DNA of 27,518 nt from an uncultured Lachnospiraceae bacterium (lineage in GTDB: Bacteria > Bacillota_A > Clostridia > Lachnospirales > Lachnospiraceae). The stretch's first letter is position 1. Each line of letters starts with the position of its first letter. The translations under genes and the position numbers were made by a program. Shown here piece after piece: positions 1 through 8,530 of the stretch. The notes under the pieces were generated by a model. That model had not been told where the DNA came from, ran no database searches, and worked only from the letters and a program-made list of their open reading frames with translations. The DNA lies in the NCBI GenBank assembly GCA_910577835.1, contig CAJTOU010000039.1:1-27518 (forward strand). Reading direction: 5' to 3'.

Positions 1-902
1 CGTTCCAAATGGTCGTAGATATCCTCTGCCTCCCCAAATCCCTTTAATTCATGATAGGCAAAATCATCAAAGCTCATTTCACTGATATTTTCTTCGCCAA
101 GCTCCGGCAAAATATGAGAAATATAATCTGCAAAAATTCCATTTGGAGATAATATCAAAACATTGGAAGCCTTTAAAGTATCTCTGTTATGATAGAGAAG
201 ATATGCGATTCTATGAAGAGCAATCGAGGTTTTTCCGGAACCGGCACACCCCTGAATTACCAGTATTTTATCCTTTCTGTTTCGAATAATCGCATTCTGC
301 TCTTTCTGAATTGAAGTGACAATACTCTTCAGCTTCGCATCCGCATTGCCTGCAAGCGCGCTTCTCAATATATCATCATCTATTTTCATATCATGTTCCA
401 CTGCATAAATCATTTTGGAATGTTTTATTTTAAACTGCATTTTCTGATTAATTTCACCAAAAAGTGTTCCGGACGGAGCCTCATAACTGGCTGGTCCTCT
501 GTCATAATCATAAAACAGACTGGATACCGGCGCTCTCCAGTCAAAAATCAGCGGAATCATATCTGATTCCTTCCAGAAATTTCCAATTCCTATATAAAAG
601 TTTTCCGGCTCCTGCTCTCCTTCATAGGTAAACTGAATTTTTCCAAAATAAGGAGAATCTGTCATTTTCTTATATCTTTTTAATTCCTTAAAATTTTCAT
701 CCCGTTCTCTTGAACGCATAAGATATGCTGTCTGATTATCATATTCTTCATATCCATATTCGTCAAATTCATTATAATTTTCCCAGAAATAATCATTCAT
801 ATCCTCCATGTCTTTACTCACATCACCGATTCTTTTCTTCATGCGAACGATTTTTTTCTGTAATTCTTTCAAAATATAATCTAAATATTCCTCTTCACTC
901 AT
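1..902 (-). CDS. helD: HelD-like UvrD-family helicase, N-terminal part (runs off the window)
   Basis: This is an open reading frame of about 300 codons that continues past the left edge, so only the N-terminal part is visible. It starts at an ATG (900-902) preceded by AGAGGAG at 6 bases. Residues 1-80 are charged and helical, as expected of the N-terminal coiled-coil arm. A DWRAPVSSLFYD block (about 121-132) is typical of the HelD branch of UvrD-like helicases. A Walker A motif GCAGSGKT sits at 218-225, followed by ALHRIAYLLYH. In Gram-positive bacteria HelD is a motor ATPase that binds RNA polymerase and helps recycle stalled complexes; applying that role here is inference. The gene starts 20 bases after the hisA stop, so the two are probably co-transcribed. 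The other helicase motifs lie outside the window. Confidence 0.85.
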   Translation of the reverse strand, partial: MSEEEYLDYILKELQKKIVRMKKRIGDVSKDMEDMNDYFWENYNEFDEYGYEEYDNQTAYLMRSRERDENFKELKRYKKMTDSPYFGKIQFTYEGEQEPENFYIGIGNFWKESDMIPLIFDWRAPVSSLFYDYDRGPASYEAPSGTLFGEINQKMQFKIKHSKMIYAVEHDMKIDDDILRSALAGNADAKLKSIVTSIQKEQNAIIRNRKDKILVIQGCAGSGKTSIALHRIAYLLYHNRDTLKASNVLILSPNGIFADYISHILPELGEENISEMSFDDFAYHELKGFGEAEDIYDHLE

Positions 903-922
903 TCTATACTCCTCTTTCTGCT

Positions 923-1693
923 TTACTGAAAAGCTGCTGCTTCCTCAAAATTCATTTTTCCTCCAAAAATATCAAGCGCGCTTCCTATTGTAAAATCAAT
1001 TTTTCCCTTTCCCAGTTTCTTTAATGTCCATAAGTCTTCCATACAGGAAATTCCTCCAGCATAGGTCATGGTTATTCCTTCCATTTTTCCCATAATTTCT
1101 GCCAGTTCTTCCTCGATTCCCTTTGCCTTTCCCTCCGCATCCACTGCATGAATCAAAAATTCATCACAAAAACGGCTCAGTTTGTCAAAAATCTGCTCTG
1201 TGAGAATCACATTTGTAAACTTCTGCCATCTGTCTGTGACAATAAAATACTTTCCATTTTTTTTCCGGCAGCTTACATCTAAAACCAATCTCTGTTTTCC
1301 TACCGCTTTGATTAATTTATTCAAATTGTCATAATTTATTTCACCATTTTGAAATACAAAGGATGTAACTATGACATGAGAGGCACCGGCATTGAGATAT
1401 TCTGCGGCATTTTTATCCGTAATGCCGCCTCCTGCCTGAAGACCTCCTTTATATCGGTCAAGCGCCAACAATGCCTGCTGCTTTGTTACTTCATAATAAG
1501 GGGAGGCCATTGGATTTAACAAAATCACATGTCCTCCTGATATATGGTTTCTTTTATATAGTTCGGCATAATATGCAGCATCCTGAACGGAAACAAAATT
1601 TTCAACTGCGTCATTATTTTCGTCTTTCAGGCTTCCGCCTACAATTTGTTTTACCTGTCCGTTGTGAATATCAATACATGGTCTGAATTTCAT
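923..1693 (-). CDS. hisA: Phosphoribosylformimino-AICAR ribotide isomerase, eukaryotic-type HisA
   Basis: This 256-residue TIM-barrel protein performs the HisA step of histidine synthesis, the isomerisation of ProFAR to PRFAR. Its motifs match the fungal/plant type (yeast HIS6) rather than classical bacterial HisA. Examples are CIDIHNGQVKQIVGG near the N-terminus, LQAGGGI, VLDVSCRKKNGKY, DEFLIHAVDAEGKAKGI, TYAGGI and FTIGSALDIFGG at the end. The first Asp (CIDIH) and the Asp of LVLDVSCRK are candidates for the catalytic acid/base pair. An upstream TTG would add two residues, but GGAG eight bases before the ATG at 1691-1693 favours the start given. No other his genes are visible nearby; helD follows 20 bases downstream. 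The family call is firm from memory of the yeast protein. How it entered this lineage is not shown by the sequence. Confidence 0.88.
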   Translation of the reverse strand: MKFRPCIDIHNGQVKQIVGGSLKDENNDAVENFVSVQDAAYYAELYKRNHISGGHVILLNPMASPYYEVTKQQALLALDRYKGGLQAGGGITDKNAAEYLNAGASHVIVTSFVFQNGEINYDNLNKLIKAVGKQRLVLDVSCRKKNGKYFIVTDRWQKFTNVILTEQIFDKLSRFCDEFLIHAVDAEGKAKGIEEELAEIMGKMEGITMTYAGGISCMEDLWTLKKLGKGKIDFTIGSALDIFGGKMNFEEAAAFQ

Positions 1694-2089
1694 AATCAAG
1701 TCTCCTTATATTTTTTAATGTACAATTCTATTGTTTGCAGAATTTTATACGGGCAAATAATGCTGTGGAATAGTTTACCACAGGATTTTGGAAATTACAA
1801 GATAAATTCAGTCCATTCGTTTATATAACCTTTAAGTATTGTATTATAGCTTTATTGTTTCACATTTTACACAACACAATCATCTACTGATGATTTTTAT
1901 AATCTTTTTTATAGATAGTTTAATACATCATTTGACTTATTACTATACTTCTTTAAATATTTTTTATCTTATTGCCTTTTTTTACAATATCCCTCCTATA
2001 TTTATTTCACTTTTCTTTTTATTATTTTTGCTTGGATTTTTTTAATTTTCTTTAAATTTTATTCTTAAACAACCGCCTCTACCAGTATT
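1694..2089. other. AT-rich intergenic region upstream of hisA
   Basis: This 396-base gap is very AT-rich. It contains a probable hisA promoter overlapped by a palindrome at its right-hand (gene-proximal) side. Otherwise it holds only homopolymer-rich sequence. A plus-strand open frame of strongly hydrophobic composition (1839-2045) starts with TTG, has no ribosome binding site, and looks like a by-product of base composition. Confidence 0.6.
1763..1800 (-). promoter_or_regulatory. Candidate hisA promoter with overlapping palindrome
   Basis: Reading the minus strand, TTGTAA (1795-1800), a 17-base spacer and TAAACT (1772-1777) make a sigma-A-like promoter with an extended -10 TG one base upstream. 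The perfect inverted repeat CTGTGG-N9-CCACAG (1763-1783) covers the -10 box, as an operator would. Transcription would start about 70 bases before the hisA ATG. The -10 is only a 4/6 match, so this is tentative. Confidence 0.4.
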
Positions 2090-2992
2090 TTATCCCCAAT
2101 TTGAATTTCTTTCATAAAGCAGTCTTTTTACAGCTTCTAATACTCCTGCCCTTGTCCAGACTGTATTCTTTTTAAAACTCCCTGTTCCAGCAAGTTTTTC
2201 ATCCATTGATTTACAGAGACGTGAAACAAGAAATGAATATCCGGATGTATATTCATAAATCAACTCTGATATCTTTTCAATATTCATTCCTGTGTGATAA
2301 TCTTCTTCATATTGGCTTAACATGCCTGAAATATCCTCCGCTGAAAAGCTCATATCCACATCAAAATCAGCGGCAATATTCCATGGACTGTTCTGTCTGT
2401 GTTCCTTATCCTGACGAATTTTCTTTCTGATATTTCGGATATCATAAACTCCGGCAAGAATCACGGACTGGAAAACAGAAGTTTCATCTCTGTCAAGATA
2501 TCCCGCTTGAAGCTGCGCCAGAAAATCCAGAAATATTTGATTATTTGTTGCAGTATCTACTTCATCTATCATAAATACAATTGGTTTTTCTGATTTTTCA
2601 CACCATAGATTTAGAACCTTAAATAACGCCTGAAGCGAATTGATTCTTGCACGTCTTTCTACAAAAGAAGTAAGTTTTTCTTTTATTTTATCAGGAAAAT
2701 TTTTTACACCAGATAATAATTCCTCTGAAAAAGCAGCGACAAATACCTGCTCGCTTTCAAAGGACAGAGAGCTTATTCTTTGAAAGTCCAAACTTACAAC
2801 CTCATAATCGTTCTTTAAAAACTTTGCAAGAGCCCGCAGTATAGTTGTCTTTCCATACTGCCTTGTCCTGTTGATAGTAAAATATTCTCCTGCGTCTATC
2901 ATTAATTTAATGGTTTTCAATCTTAATTCCAAATCAACCATATAATGCTTAGTTGGCTGACAGGCACCGTTTATATTGAAAATCCTTCCCAT
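2090..2992 (-). CDS. AAA-ATPase of the AAA-like/PD-(D/E)XK family, C-terminally truncated
   Basis: This 300-residue protein has the features of a large clostridial family of ATP-binding proteins: an N-terminus MGRIFNINGACQPTKHYMVD, a degenerate Walker A in RQYGKTT (about 44-50) and a Walker B VFMIDEVDTA (about 139-148). Full-length members (roughly 500 residues, from memory) carry a PD-(D/E)XK nuclease-like C-terminal domain. Here the frame stops just after the ATPase part (VKRLLYERN), adding SNWG and a stop. In the next frame the sequence reads KEIQIGDKILVEAVV and stops, which resembles the normal C-terminus of the family. The gene therefore looks like an internal-deletion derivative that also shifted frame. 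The best Shine-Dalgarno (GGGAG) is better placed for an overlapping 8-codon frame, so the exact start is uncertain. The role of the family is unknown to me. Confidence 0.75.
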   Translation of the reverse strand: MGRIFNINGACQPTKHYMVDLELRLKTIKLMIDAGEYFTINRTRQYGKTTILRALAKFLKNDYEVVSLDFQRISSLSFESEQVFVAAFSEELLSGVKNFPDKIKEKLTSFVERRARINSLQALFKVLNLWCEKSEKPIVFMIDEVDTATNNQIFLDFLAQLQAGYLDRDETSVFQSVILAGVYDIRNIRKKIRQDKEHRQNSPWNIAADFDVDMSFSAEDISGMLSQYEEDYHTGMNIEKISELIYEYTSGYSFLVSRLCKSMDEKLAGTGSFKKNTVWTRAGVLEAVKRLLYERNSNWG

Positions 2993-3047
2993 TTCATATC
3001 ACACTCCCTTTTCTATAAGCTGATTCTTTTGAAATTATTTCTATTTT

Positions 3048-3053
3048 ATCATA
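3048..3053 (-). promoter_or_regulatory. Candidate extended -10 promoter for the AAA-ATPase
   Basis: On the minus strand TATGAT is preceded by TGG, an extended -10, about 56 bases upstream of the ATPase start. I do not see a convincing -35 box. Confidence 0.35.
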
Positions 3054-3111
3054 CCACTTTTTATTTTTCCAGAAATAATAAAGAATTTCTCATAAGAAAA
3101 TCTTTTAAATT

Positions 3112-3146
3112 AAAAAAATCCCACACAATATTCCATGCAGGATTTT
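3112..3146 (-). terminator. Rho-independent terminator after yfhO
   Basis: On the minus strand AAAATCCTGCATG and TGTGTGGGATTTT pair around the loop GAATAT, with a few G-U pairs, and the right arm ends in a run of seven T. It lies 40 bases beyond the yfhO stop and so closes the glycosylation operon. Confidence 0.65.
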
Positions 3147-3186
3147 CTTTATATTTATTAATAATACTGCCTTAAAAACTATTTCC

Positions 3187-5985
3187 CTATTCTATCTCCT
3201 TCATAATCTCAGAAACCGCCTTCTGGTCGATTCCCGAATCTTGTGTTTCTTCCTCTTTTACCACTCCTGTTTCACTCCTCTGTACTTCCAAACTCTGCTC
3301 ACTTTCTGATTTCTCCATATACATCGTTATCTCTTCTGTTTCTTCTTTCTCTACCTCATTCCCTGTTTCTTCTTTCTGTGTTATCTTTTCCTCTTCTTCC
3401 TGCTGAGTCTTTGGCGTCTCTTCCGTTTCAGCTTTTTTCATTTCTTCCATAGCTTCTGCCAGTTCTGCTGCCTTTTTCTTCTTTTTCTTTTCCAATATTA
3501 CAAACACAGCCAGAACCGCCACACTGAAAACAGTAATCGCTGTTCCTGCCTTCTTTCCCTGCGGATAATACCGAAACTCCAGTGTATGCTCTCCTGCTTT
3601 CACCGGAATCGCCATAAGCGCATCCTTTATCGATGTATATTTTGTCTCTTTCCCGTCGACTAAAACACTCCATCCTTTGTCATAAATAATTGACGTATAC
3701 AAAAGCCCGTCTGTTTTTGCATCTACCGATGCCTTTACATAATTATCGCCATATTCTTCTACCTTCATAGGCTCTGAACCTAATTTCTCATAAACTCTGT
3801 CAAATACATCACTGTTAAAATCATAAGCGTACAACTGCAACGTAGTAGCGTCGCTGTCAGAGGTATTCACTGTCACTACGGTTCCAGCCGGCATTTCTCC
3901 AAAATGTACAATTCTCCTGTGCTCCAGCCCGCTGAAGCTGTTTGAAGAAGAAAATCCCGTGTCCTGATTATAAGCACTGAAACTTATACTGTCTACATAA
4001 GTAGTTACATACACATAAACATCAGAATCCTCTTCCACATTAATTGTCACCGTTTTATCTGCGGTAGATGCCTGTATATAACTGTACAGCTCACTTTCTC
4101 CTGCCGCCAGCTCCGCAAACTGATTCTGTATGGCAAACGGATTATTTCCTTCCAGTGAAAATTCATTATTAAAATTCTCCGGCAGCATAAATCCAAGTGG
4201 CAGACAATAATTCACTCTGTATAAATACCTGTTCTGTTCTTCATTATAATCCGTCAGTGTATACATATCCGTATCATCCAGAACTTTTTCTGAAAATACA
4301 TATTTTACAGACAACAGTGATGAAGTCAACGGTGTAAATCCATAATAAGAATATGCATTCATAGACTGCTCAAATCCAAGTCTGCCCAAAAATTCGGTAA
4401 AACCTGCATTTGCCATAGAAGAGAAAATCGAAACTCCTTTATATCCGTTCCATGCAGCATCATTTTTTGTCTTGCGATTCAGCTTCTCTATCCGGTAAAA
4501 ATCATGGTCACTTTCAGCCGCCTTTGCCACCATATCCTCAATCGCCTGATTATCCTGAAGATACGCGGAATAAGTAGTAGGCTTATAGGAAGATTCCTCG
4601 CTGGAATTGATAAAGGTTTCCGCCGCACAGATTACTATCAGAAGATATGTACTAATCTCCTTATATAATATCTTATTAAGTGTCATAATCAACAGAACCA
4701 TGTAAAAGACAAGCAGAACCAGAGTAATATAAATATTATTAAAGCTTAAATCCTCCTGATAAATTTCCTCCATCAGAAGAATCACTCCCACACCTCCTGC
4801 AAAACAGCCCCATAGCTGTCTTCTGCTCATATGCTCCGCATTGATATACGCCTCAAAGCACATAGTAAGAATCAAAAAAATATAAATAAAAGATTCTCTT
4901 GCCGGAAGACTGTTTGGAAAATGAAATCCATGCCAGATATAATTAGGAATATTTGTATTAAAACTAATCAGCAAAAGGGCAATCAAAATAATTTTTCCTA
5001 TTTTTTCCTTTTTATTTACTCTGCGGCTTATACAATAAACAGGAATAAACAAAAATACCGCCACTGTACAGTATACATTTGGGTCATGTGCTTCAAAAAT
5101 AGCCACAGGTATCTCTATCAGTGACCTTCGAAGCATATCCAGAATAGAAAAATAATTAATCCATGTTTCCGGAAAATTAAACTCACCGGAGGCCGTATAG
5201 CCAAGCGCATATACTTCCGGCAGAATCATCACAGCGCCAAGTCCTCCTGCCAAAGCAGAAAATATGCCAAATCTCAGGATTCTGTCAATATAAAAATGTT
5301 TTTCCTCTTTTACATAAACTACCAGCAGCACCAAAAAATACAAAACTGCAAAAATACAAAGCATAATCGCAATATAATAATTTGAAAAAATGGCAATTCC
5401 AAGAGAAATTGTATATAATTTAAACTTTTTTTCCTTTACAAGACTTTCCAGACCCAATACTATAAACGGAAGCAGAACCACACAGTCCAGCCACATAATA
5501 TTCCACGAAAAAGCCGCCATATAGGAGGACATGGCATAAAAAAGCGCAAAACCCGCTGTCGCAAAGCTCTTTGTATGGAAACGCTTTGACAGATAATAGG
5601 TGCAGCTAAATCCTGCCAGTGCAGTTTTTATTAAAATCAGCAAATCCATTACAATCAATATGGAATTTTCTGGCACAAGCCCAAGCAGAAGATTTATCGG
5701 GCTTGCCAGATAATAGGAATAAATCGCTGAAAAATTTACTCCCATTCCGATATCCCATGAAAAAGTCAGGCTTCCGCCATTTACAAGCTTTTCATAAAGT
5801 TCTTTATAAAACGGCGCATACTGGTGATACATATCGCTTCTTAGATAAATATTATCGCCAAAGGGATAAATTTCATTTTTTGCAAAAATAACTCCCAGTA
5901 TTACAAATGGAATCAAAAATCCAAAAAAATACACCAGATTCTCCTTTATCCATTTTAATATGCCCGTCTGGCTCTTTTCATTCAT
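3187..5985 (-). CDS. yfhO: YfhO family polytopic membrane protein (GT-C-like)
   Basis: This 932-residue protein begins with a short basic stretch and then about a dozen hydrophobic segments through residue ~460. An extracytoplasmic region and a last membrane segment near 812-831 follow. The sequence NIYLRSDMYHQYAPFYKEL after the first segment, with an acidic residue in the first outside loop, is characteristic of YfhO (GT-C-like fold). In Bacillus and Listeria, YfhO-type proteins transfer a sugar from an undecaprenyl carrier made by CsbB onto lipoteichoic acid. It follows csbB and gtrA, which fits that role; the acceptor here is not known. An unusual feature is a tail of about 100 residues (833-932) after the last membrane segment. 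It starts with a polylysine patch and is otherwise very rich in Glu/Lys/Thr/Ser. No strong Shine-Dalgarno precedes the ATG. Confidence 0.9.
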   Translation of the reverse strand: MNEKSQTGILKWIKENLVYFFGFLIPFVILGVIFAKNEIYPFGDNIYLRSDMYHQYAPFYKELYEKLVNGGSLTFSWDIGMGVNFSAIYSYYLASPINLLLGLVPENSILIVMDLLILIKTALAGFSCTYYLSKRFHTKSFATAGFALFYAMSSYMAAFSWNIMWLDCVVLLPFIVLGLESLVKEKKFKLYTISLGIAIFSNYYIAIMLCIFAVLYFLVLLVVYVKEEKHFYIDRILRFGIFSALAGGLGAVMILPEVYALGYTASGEFNFPETWINYFSILDMLRRSLIEIPVAIFEAHDPNVYCTVAVFLFIPVYCISRRVNKKEKIGKIILIALLLISFNTNIPNYIWHGFHFPNSLPARESFIYIFLILTMCFEAYINAEHMSRRQLWGCFAGGVGVILLMEEIYQEDLSFNNIYITLVLLVFYMVLLIMTLNKILYKEISTYLLIVICAAETFINSSEESSYKPTTYSAYLQDNQAIEDMVAKAAESDHDFYRIEKLNRKTKNDAAWNGYKGVSIFSSMANAGFTEFLGRLGFEQSMNAYSYYGFTPLTSSLLSVKYVFSEKVLDDTDMYTLTDYNEEQNRYLYRVNYCLPLGFMLPENFNNEFSLEGNNPFAIQNQFAELAAGESELYSYIQASTADKTVTINVEEDSDVYVYVTTYVDSISFSAYNQDTGFSSSNSFSGLEHRRIVHFGEMPAGTVVTVNTSDSDATTLQLYAYDFNSDVFDRVYEKLGSEPMKVEEYGDNYVKASVDAKTDGLLYTSIIYDKGWSVLVDGKETKYTSIKDALMAIPVKAGEHTLEFRYYPQGKKAGTAITVFSVAVLAVFVILEKKKKKKAAELAEAMEEMKKAETEETPKTQQEEEEKITQKEETGNEVEKEETEEITMYMEKSESEQSLEVQRSETGVVKEEETQDSGIDQKAVSEIMKEIE

Positions 5986-6095
5986 TATTTTGTACCATGG
6001 AGCTGCCGCAATATATTATATGGCATCCCCTTATCCTTTCTATATATAATTTAATTTATATTTTTTCAACCCTCTGCCTTTTTTGAAAATAATAA

Positions 6096-6503
6096 TTATT
6101 TTTTGCGAAAAATAATTAATTTGCTGAAAATATAATTTGCCACGATTACAACAACAGAGCTGACTATCTTTGCTGTAAGAAAATCTGTATTTAATTCTGA
6201 GGCTCCCCAGATAATGATGTCAGCCATAATTAATGTAATAATTCTGGCTGACAAAAATGATACGATTTCCTTAAACAATACCCTGCCCTGAAAAGATTTT
6301 GACTCAAATACAAAAAGCTTATTTGTTATGTATGCAAAGGCAACCGATACAAGCCATGCGATATTATTTGATGTAATCTCACCAAATCCTGCGCCATGAA
6401 AGCAGAGAAGCGCCACAATATAATCAACTGCTGTTGTAAGTACACCAAATATCAGATACATAAATGCTTCTTTATTGAAAAAAATATTTTTTATTTTATT
6501 CAT
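6096..6503 (-). CDS. gtrA: GtrA family membrane protein (putative polyprenyl-phosphate sugar flippase)
   Basis: This is a 135-residue protein with four hydrophobic segments, the normal size and layout for GtrA/GtcA. It begins MNKIKNIFFNKEAFMYLIFGVLTTAVDY, contains AYITNKLFVFESK in the loop after the second segment, and ends FSKLIIFRKK. GtrA proteins are thought to move undecaprenyl-phosphate-linked sugar across the membrane. The start lies only 3 bases after the stop of the CsbB-like gene, and its ribosome site (GAGGAA) is embedded in the last codons of that gene. Translational coupling is therefore likely. Together with the glycosyltransferase and YfhO it completes a three-component glycosylation system. 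Confidence 0.9.
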   Translation of the reverse strand: MNKIKNIFFNKEAFMYLIFGVLTTAVDYIVALLCFHGAGFGEITSNNIAWLVSVAFAYITNKLFVFESKSFQGRVLFKEIVSFLSARIITLIMADIIIWGASELNTDFLTAKIVSSVVVIVANYIFSKLIIFRKK

Positions 6504-6506
6504 CTG

Positions 6507-7463
6507 TTATTCCTCTTTACATTCGGAATTTATTAATTCAATATTTGTATTTTTCAGGATATAAATCGGTCTTCCCTTTATTTCAATGTAGATGCGTGCC
6601 ACATAACCTCCCAGTATTCCGATAGACAATTCTATAATGCCTCCCAGAAACAATACTGCACATAATGTTGTCACATATCCCGGCACCACAATACCATAGA
6701 CAAACGTCTGAATCAGTGTAAAAATAATATAAATAAATGCCAAAAAAGAAATAACGCTTCCCATAAAAGTAACTGTTCGAAGCGGTGCGACTGAAAATGC
6801 TGTGATTCCGTCTATCGCATACTTAAACAGTCCCCAAAAACTCCATTTGGACTTTCCCATAATACGCTCTACATTTTCATAAGGAATCCATTTTGTCCGA
6901 AAACCAACCCATGCAAAAATTCCCTTTGAAAACCTCTGCCGTTCAGCAAGAGAAAGCACGGAATCCACCATCTGTCTGGTCATAATCCGAAAATCCACTG
7001 CTCCCTGTACCAAATCTACATCGGTAAAACGGTTGCTCAGATTATAAAACATTCTTGAAAAGACACTTCTGATTTTAGATTCTCCCTTTCTGGTAGACCG
7101 TCTTGCAGCACAGCAGTCATAACCCTCCTCTATCCCCTTTATCATATCCGGAATAAGTGCTGGCGGATGCTGTAAATCTGCATCCATAATAATCACATAA
7201 TCCCCCGTAGAATAGAAAAGTCCTGCATACATGGCAGCTTCCTTGCCAAAGTTTCTGGAAAAGGATAAAAATTTTACATCCTCATGCTCCTGCGCCAGCC
7301 CCATTAATTTCTGATATGTTCCGTCTCTGCTTCCATCATCTGCAAAAATAAAACGGAAGGAATAATTTTCGATTGTATTTACTGTTTTTACAGTTTCCCT
7401 GTAAAACATATCTATCATATCTTCTTCGTTATAACAGGGTACAATAATATCTACTTTTTTCAT
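6507..7463 (-). CDS. csbB: Family 2 glycosyltransferase, CsbB/GtrB type
   Basis: This 318-residue protein has an N-terminal cytoplasmic GT-A domain and two C-terminal membrane segments (about 228-250 and 262-286), the layout of CsbB/GtrB/YkoT. Visible motifs are VDIIVPCYNEE at the start, FADDGSRDGT, the DXD-type IIMDADLQHPP, and FRIMTRQMVDSVLSLAERQRF (the acceptor-side region). These enzymes load a sugar from a nucleotide donor onto undecaprenyl phosphate on the inner membrane face. The sugar cannot be told from the sequence. AAGGAAAG precedes the ATG by 6 bases. The gene sits 36 bases after the PrsA-like gene and 3 bases before gtrA. Confidence 0.92.
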   Translation of the reverse strand: MKKVDIIVPCYNEEDMIDMFYRETVKTVNTIENYSFRFIFADDGSRDGTYQKLMGLAQEHEDVKFLSFSRNFGKEAAMYAGLFYSTGDYVIIMDADLQHPPALIPDMIKGIEEGYDCCAARRSTRKGESKIRSVFSRMFYNLSNRFTDVDLVQGAVDFRIMTRQMVDSVLSLAERQRFSKGIFAWVGFRTKWIPYENVERIMGKSKWSFWGLFKYAIDGITAFSVAPLRTVTFMGSVISFLAFIYIIFTLIQTFVYGIVVPGYVTTLCAVLFLGGIIELSIGILGGYVARIYIEIKGRPIYILKNTNIELINSECKEE

Positions 7464-7499
7464 CTTGTTCTTTCCTTATTATTCGTTATTTCAGTCCTG

Positions 7500-8522
7500 T
7501 TAATGTTGAAAACAGGCATTGTAAACATCATAAAGGTCAGTGCTTACACACTCTGAATATTCCTGAATGGATATTTCCTGCCACACTTTGTTGTTAAATT
7601 CAAGCGTCTGTTTTTCCAAAAACGGTTCATAAATTTCTTTAAATTTATCCGCTTTATATTTGTCTTCTAGATTCTTTTTATTCTCGGCTGTCTCCATTTC
7701 AAGGTAATCATGGATACATTTGATAATATAATATCCGTCTTCTGTTTCCACAAGATTAGATATCTGTCCATCTGTCAGCCCAAAAGCCGCTGTCTCAAAA
7801 TTTTCTTCCATCACTCCCCGCCCAAAAACACTCTTATATTCTGTATCGTCTGATTCTGAAGCAGCCAGTGATTGAAAATCCTCTCCCTGATTTACTCTGT
7901 CCAGTACAGACTGTGCTTTCTCTCTAATCTGTGTAATTCTTTCCTCATCATATCTGGTAACATTTCCATAAATATCTCTGTTTCCAGTCTGAAAATAAAT
8001 ATACATTACCTCAATCACTTTTGCTTCTTCATCACTGATTTCTCTGTCTTCCTTTGTCACCGAATCAAAATATTTATCTGTGAGATACATTTTTTGATAC
8101 AGATGAAAAACATCCTCTTCTGTAACGTCAAGCAGCTCTTTTTCAATATCACTCAAGCTTCCAAAATATTGTGCCGCTGCCTGCTCAAGAGTATCTTTTT
8201 CACTGTCATTCAGGCGGATATCTTCATTCTCTGCCATAAGAGAAATAGCACACAGCTCTATCATCTGATTTTTTACTTTATCCTTTATTTCTGCCTCAAG
8301 ATTTGTGTCTTCAAAGGCTCTTGTCCAGATATCCGCTCCCAGATGAGTTTCATATTTATTTTTTTCATTCATTAATACCAGCATAATCTCAGCCAGCTCC
8401 TCAGGCTCACCTGAAATTTTAAATATTTCATTTTTTGACAATCCTGTTGTGATTTTTATATCCTTATTGCAGCCGCTTAATATGCAGATTATAATGATAC
8501 AAATAGCAATTCTTTTTTTCAT
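7500..8522 (-). CDS. PrsA/SurA-like peptidyl-prolyl isomerase lipoprotein
   Basis: The 340-residue product starts MKKRIAICIIIICILSGC, a lipoprotein signal peptide with lipobox LSGC (Cys18). It should therefore be anchored on the outer face of the membrane. Residues ~30-160 form a helical SurA_N-like region. Residues ~165-270 look like a parvulin/PpiC rotamase (EVMYIYFQTG, QSLAASESDD, GVMEENFETAAFGL, VETEDGYYIIKC). PrsA-type proteins fold exported proteins outside the cell. The ATG is only 8 bases after the stop of the preceding small gene and has no good ribosome site, which suggests coupled translation. Placement ahead of the glycosylation genes suggests an envelope role. Catalytic activity is not proven; several parvulin active-site positions cannot be checked by eye. 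Confidence 0.82.
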   Translation of the reverse strand: MKKRIAICIIIICILSGCNKDIKITTGLSKNEIFKISGEPEELAEIMLVLMNEKNKYETHLGADIWTRAFEDTNLEAEIKDKVKNQMIELCAISLMAENEDIRLNDSEKDTLEQAAAQYFGSLSDIEKELLDVTEEDVFHLYQKMYLTDKYFDSVTKEDREISDEEAKVIEVMYIYFQTGNRDIYGNVTRYDEERITQIREKAQSVLDRVNQGEDFQSLAASESDDTEYKSVFGRGVMEENFETAAFGLTDGQISNLVETEDGYYIIKCIHDYLEMETAENKKNLEDKYKADKFKEIYEPFLEKQTLEFNNKVWQEISIQEYSECVSTDLYDVYNACFQH

Positions 8523-8530
8523 AGAATTAT

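Noticed and set aside
1839..2045. Plus-strand hydrophobic open frame of 68 codons
   Set aside because: TTG start, no ribosome site, and composition explained by AT-rich intergenic sequence.
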